64,000 bases of DNA from Kibdelosporangium philippinense (GTDB lineage Bacteria; Actinomycetota; Actinomycetes; Mycobacteriales; Pseudonocardiaceae). The position numbers were made by a program, and so were the translations under genes. The notes under the pieces are model-generated. The model was given only the letters and a program-made list of their open reading frames with translations. It was not told the origin of the DNA and made no database searches. Below are positions 62,105-64,000 of this stretch, one piece after another. The stretch's first letter is position 1, and each line of letters begins with the position of its first letter. Where the stretch lies: the NCBI RefSeq assembly GCF_021390435.2, contig NZ_JAJVCN010000003.1, forward strand, positions 682,001 through 746,000, in the 5' to 3' direction.

Positions 62105-63769
62105 ATGACGAGAAACCGCCCTTCGAAGGACGACACGACGCGATACCTGTGCGCGGCAGCACAGTTGGACGCCGACTTCGCCGATGACGCGATCCGGGAA
62201 TTCCTGGTAGAACGCACGCGCCCAGTGCCACCGTCCCCCGGCACCGACGCGACAGCCGTGCTCGGCGAGGCGATCGCTGCCCGCGCGCGGCGCAAGATCC
62301 GTGACGGCATCCTCGCCGCTCTCGCCGTGGCCATCCTGTTCACGGCACCGTTCGCGCTGCTGGTCGGCTGGGTCGTCGTCGGCCTGATCGCCTCGATCTC
62401 ACAGATGAACAAGCAGCTCAAAACGTTGGTACGCAAGTCGAACCCGGTACCGGTGATCATCGCGGCGGCCGCGATCGTGGTGCTGATCGTGTACGGGCCG
62501 GACCTGTATGAGGACGTGATCGAAGACTTCTTCGACTCGTCGTCGTACTCGAGCTCGCGCTTTGACGTGAATTACTCGTCGTCGTCGGAAAACGGCGGTT
62601 TGATCGTCGCGTTGGTGATGATGGGCGGGATGCTGGCCACGCTGATCACCGACCGGTTGATCGTCTGGCGGCATTTGACCAGGCGATTCAACTGGAACGC
62701 CGGGCCGATCGCGGATCCGCTCACCGACAACCGCCCGGTTCTGTCGATGAGCGGCACCTTCATGCGTGAACTGCGCCGGATCGGGGAAGTTGAGCGCGAA
62801 AGCCACACGCAGGACGGTGCGGCGATCGTGGTGTATCGCGGTTTCAGCCCGTTCGTCGGCGCTGGCATGGAGTATGGGCCGTGGTCAGTCGCTGTGCCGT
62901 TGCGTCCGCTCGAAGGCAAGGAACAGAAGCCGCTGACCACGGATGTGCTGTATGCCGAGATCCGCAAGGCACTCAGCGGGCTTGGCCGGGCCACTCCGCT
63001 TACCCCGAGCGAACGGCTGTCTTCGCTGCGGATCGCCGATCAGGTGATGGTTCCTGCCGACGAGCTCATCGACCACCTTGCCGACCCGGCGTCCCGGATG
63101 ATCCTCAAAGGACAGGGACATCCGCCGTATCCCCGGCTGTCCATCGAGGATATGGAGCGTCTGCGTGCCGAACCTGAGGAATGGGCGCGGTATTACCTGT
63201 GTGTCCAGGTCGAGACGTGGGACCGGGAGCTCGTGCTCAGCGTCTTCATCCACGCCGCGATGGACGACACGACGCTGTACGTCGAATGGACCCCCTATGT
63301 CCTGTTGCCGATCAAGCAGCAGTACCAGGAGATCGACCAATTGGTACCGGGCTCGCCGAAGCCGGTTTTCCAGGCGCTGCGCCAGATGCTGCGTCTGCCG
63401 ATCACCATCCTGCCTGCGACCGTCAAGCTGCTGACGATGATCCGTCCGGTTCCGCAGCGGCCTGGTTTCATCAACCCGCACGTGTACGGCTCGCTGAACA
63501 GCCTGCGCGAGCTGGCCGCTGATGACAACGTGCACAACTACCTTCAGCTCGCTGACGTCGATCGGTACCTGAAGATCCTCAGCAGCCGTTTCGTGCCCGC
63601 GGTGACGAACCTGTTGGAGGACAGCGGGTTCTCCGCGGAAGGCTTCGAACGGCAGACGGTCTTCGTCGACAACCGGAATGTCCACATCGGAGGTTCGGTC
63701 GGTGGCAGCTTCAGCTGGGGCAACAACGTCGTACAGGCCAGCATTACCACTACTGGAGGAAAGAAATGA
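62105..63769 (+). CDS. Large membrane protein ending in a VHIGGSVGG motif
   Basis: 554 residues from an ATG. Three or four hydrophobic helices in the first 180 residues (GILAALAVAILFTAPFALLV, PVIIAAAAIVVLIVYG, LIVALVMMGGMLATLITDRL) and a long cytoplasmic domain without recognised motifs. The last 25 residues, NVHIGGSVGGSFSWGNNVVQ and onward, match the start of the next protein. It overlaps the next gene by 4 bp (ATGA). I do not recognise the family; the Gly-rich tag occurs in bacterial conflict-system proteins. Confidence 0.75.
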   Translation: MTRNRPSKDDTTRYLCAAAQLDADFADDAIREFLVERTRPVPPSPGTDATAVLGEAIAARARRKIRDGILAALAVAILFTAPFALLVGWVVVGLIASISQMNKQLKTLVRKSNPVPVIIAAAAIVVLIVYGPDLYEDVIEDFFDSSSYSSSRFDVNYSSSSENGGLIVALVMMGGMLATLITDRLIVWRHLTRRFNWNAGPIADPLTDNRPVLSMSGTFMRELRRIGEVERESHTQDGAAIVVYRGFSPFVGAGMEYGPWSVAVPLRPLEGKEQKPLTTDVLYAEIRKALSGLGRATPLTPSERLSSLRIADQVMVPADELIDHLADPASRMILKGQGHPPYPRLSIEDMERLRAEPEEWARYYLCVQVETWDRELVLSVFIHAAMDDTTLYVEWTPYVLLPIKQQYQEIDQLVPGSPKPVFQALRQMLRLPITILPATVKLLTMIRPVPQRPGFINPHVYGSLNSLRELAADDNVHNYLQLADVDRYLKILSSRFVPAVTNLLEDSGFSAEGFERQTVFVDNRNVHIGGSVGGSFSWGNNVVQASITTTGGKK

Positions 63770-64000
63770 ACGACGTCCACATTGGCGGGAGCGTCGGCGG
63801 CAACTTCAGCATCGGGGACAACGTCACGCAGAGCAACATGATCGTCAATGCGGCGGAGGCGCGCCAGGGCCTGCTGGCAAACCTGGCTTCTTTGCGCGAG
63901 CAGGTCACTGCTGACCATCCGGTGGCGCTGACCAGGATCAACGACCTGGAAGAAGAGGCGACCGCCGAGGAGATCGACCCAAAGAGCGGCCTCAAAGCGT
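63766..64000 (+). CDS. Hypothetical protein starting with a VHIGGSVGG motif (partial)
   Basis: 78 residues before the window ends. Starts at an ATG overlapping the previous stop, with GGAGGAAAG upstream. The first 22 residues (NDVHIGGSVGGNFSIGDNVT) repeat the C-terminal motif of the upstream membrane protein; after that a helical stretch (EARQGLLANLASLREQVT) begins. The rest lies outside the window. Confidence 0.75.
   Translation, partial: MNDVHIGGSVGGNFSIGDNVTQSNMIVNAAEARQGLLANLASLREQVTADHPVALTRINDLEEEATAEEIDPKSGLKA

Overview
The window is high-GC actinomycete chromosome, most likely from the Pseudonocardiaceae. The genus cannot be fixed from sequence alone. Evidence: an actinobacterial ATP synthase operon, a murA with Asp in place of the catalytic Cys, NucS, the SigK/RskA pair, XRE/DUF5753 plus DUF397 genes, DUF3558 lipoproteins, and many GTG/TTG starts.

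Layout. 1-9.7 kb: the N-terminal half of a cytochrome P450, a divergent GbsR/MarR-like regulator with a palindromic operator, a sodium:solute symporter, DUF3558-type lipoproteins and the PTS-type dihydroxyacetone kinase operon dhaKLM. 9.7-14.4 kb: a phage-like amidase, the mismatch endonuclease gene nucS, a Nudix hydrolase, a methyltransferase, an enoyl-CoA hydratase-like protein and a 2OG-oxygenase-like protein. 14.5-20.5 kb: an EhuBCDA-like ectoine-type ABC transporter, ethylmalonyl-CoA mutase (meaA) and an intradiol-dioxygenase-like lipoprotein. 20.6-27.9 kb: murA, a GntR/FCD regulator, pduO-type adenosyltransferase, an XRE/DUF397 cluster, sigK-rskA, DUF2550 and atpC. 28-48.4 kb: an accessory block with an ECF sigma factor, a PQQ-dependent sugar dehydrogenase, a pqqACDEB operon (its 33-residue pqqA is easily missed), an IS481 element, a BTAD/AAA regulator divergent from a dehalogenase-like hydrolase, an IS110 element and two tandem giant metalloproteases. 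48.8-56 kb: atpIBEFHAGD. 56-60 kb: a decayed TnpB element, wecA-like, a glyA remnant and the Sua5-type synthase gene. 60-64 kb: an ICMT-like methyltransferase, a TPR protein, a secreted protein, and two adjacent proteins sharing a Gly-rich motif.

Two features stand out. First, the ATP synthase operon is broken. atpD ends at 48786, but atpC, in the same orientation and still followed by DUF2550, lies at 27902, so about 20.9 kb of accessory DNA separates genes that are normally adjacent. Second, a 43-44 bp palindromic repeat (TCGTGAGTGGTTA ... GTTAGAACACG ... TAACCACTCACGA) sits at gene 3' ends, often supplying the stop codon. Two unrelated insertion sequences (IS481 and IS110) have each inserted into the same core of a separate copy. 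The IS110 left end carries short segments matching its target and its own right end, as expected of a bridge RNA.

Functionally, the pqq genes would supply cofactor to the divergent secreted sugar dehydrogenase. PduO would supply adenosylcobalamin to mutases such as MeaA. wecA, murA and the Sua5-type gene are housekeeping genes that flank the ATP synthase genes in related actinobacteria.
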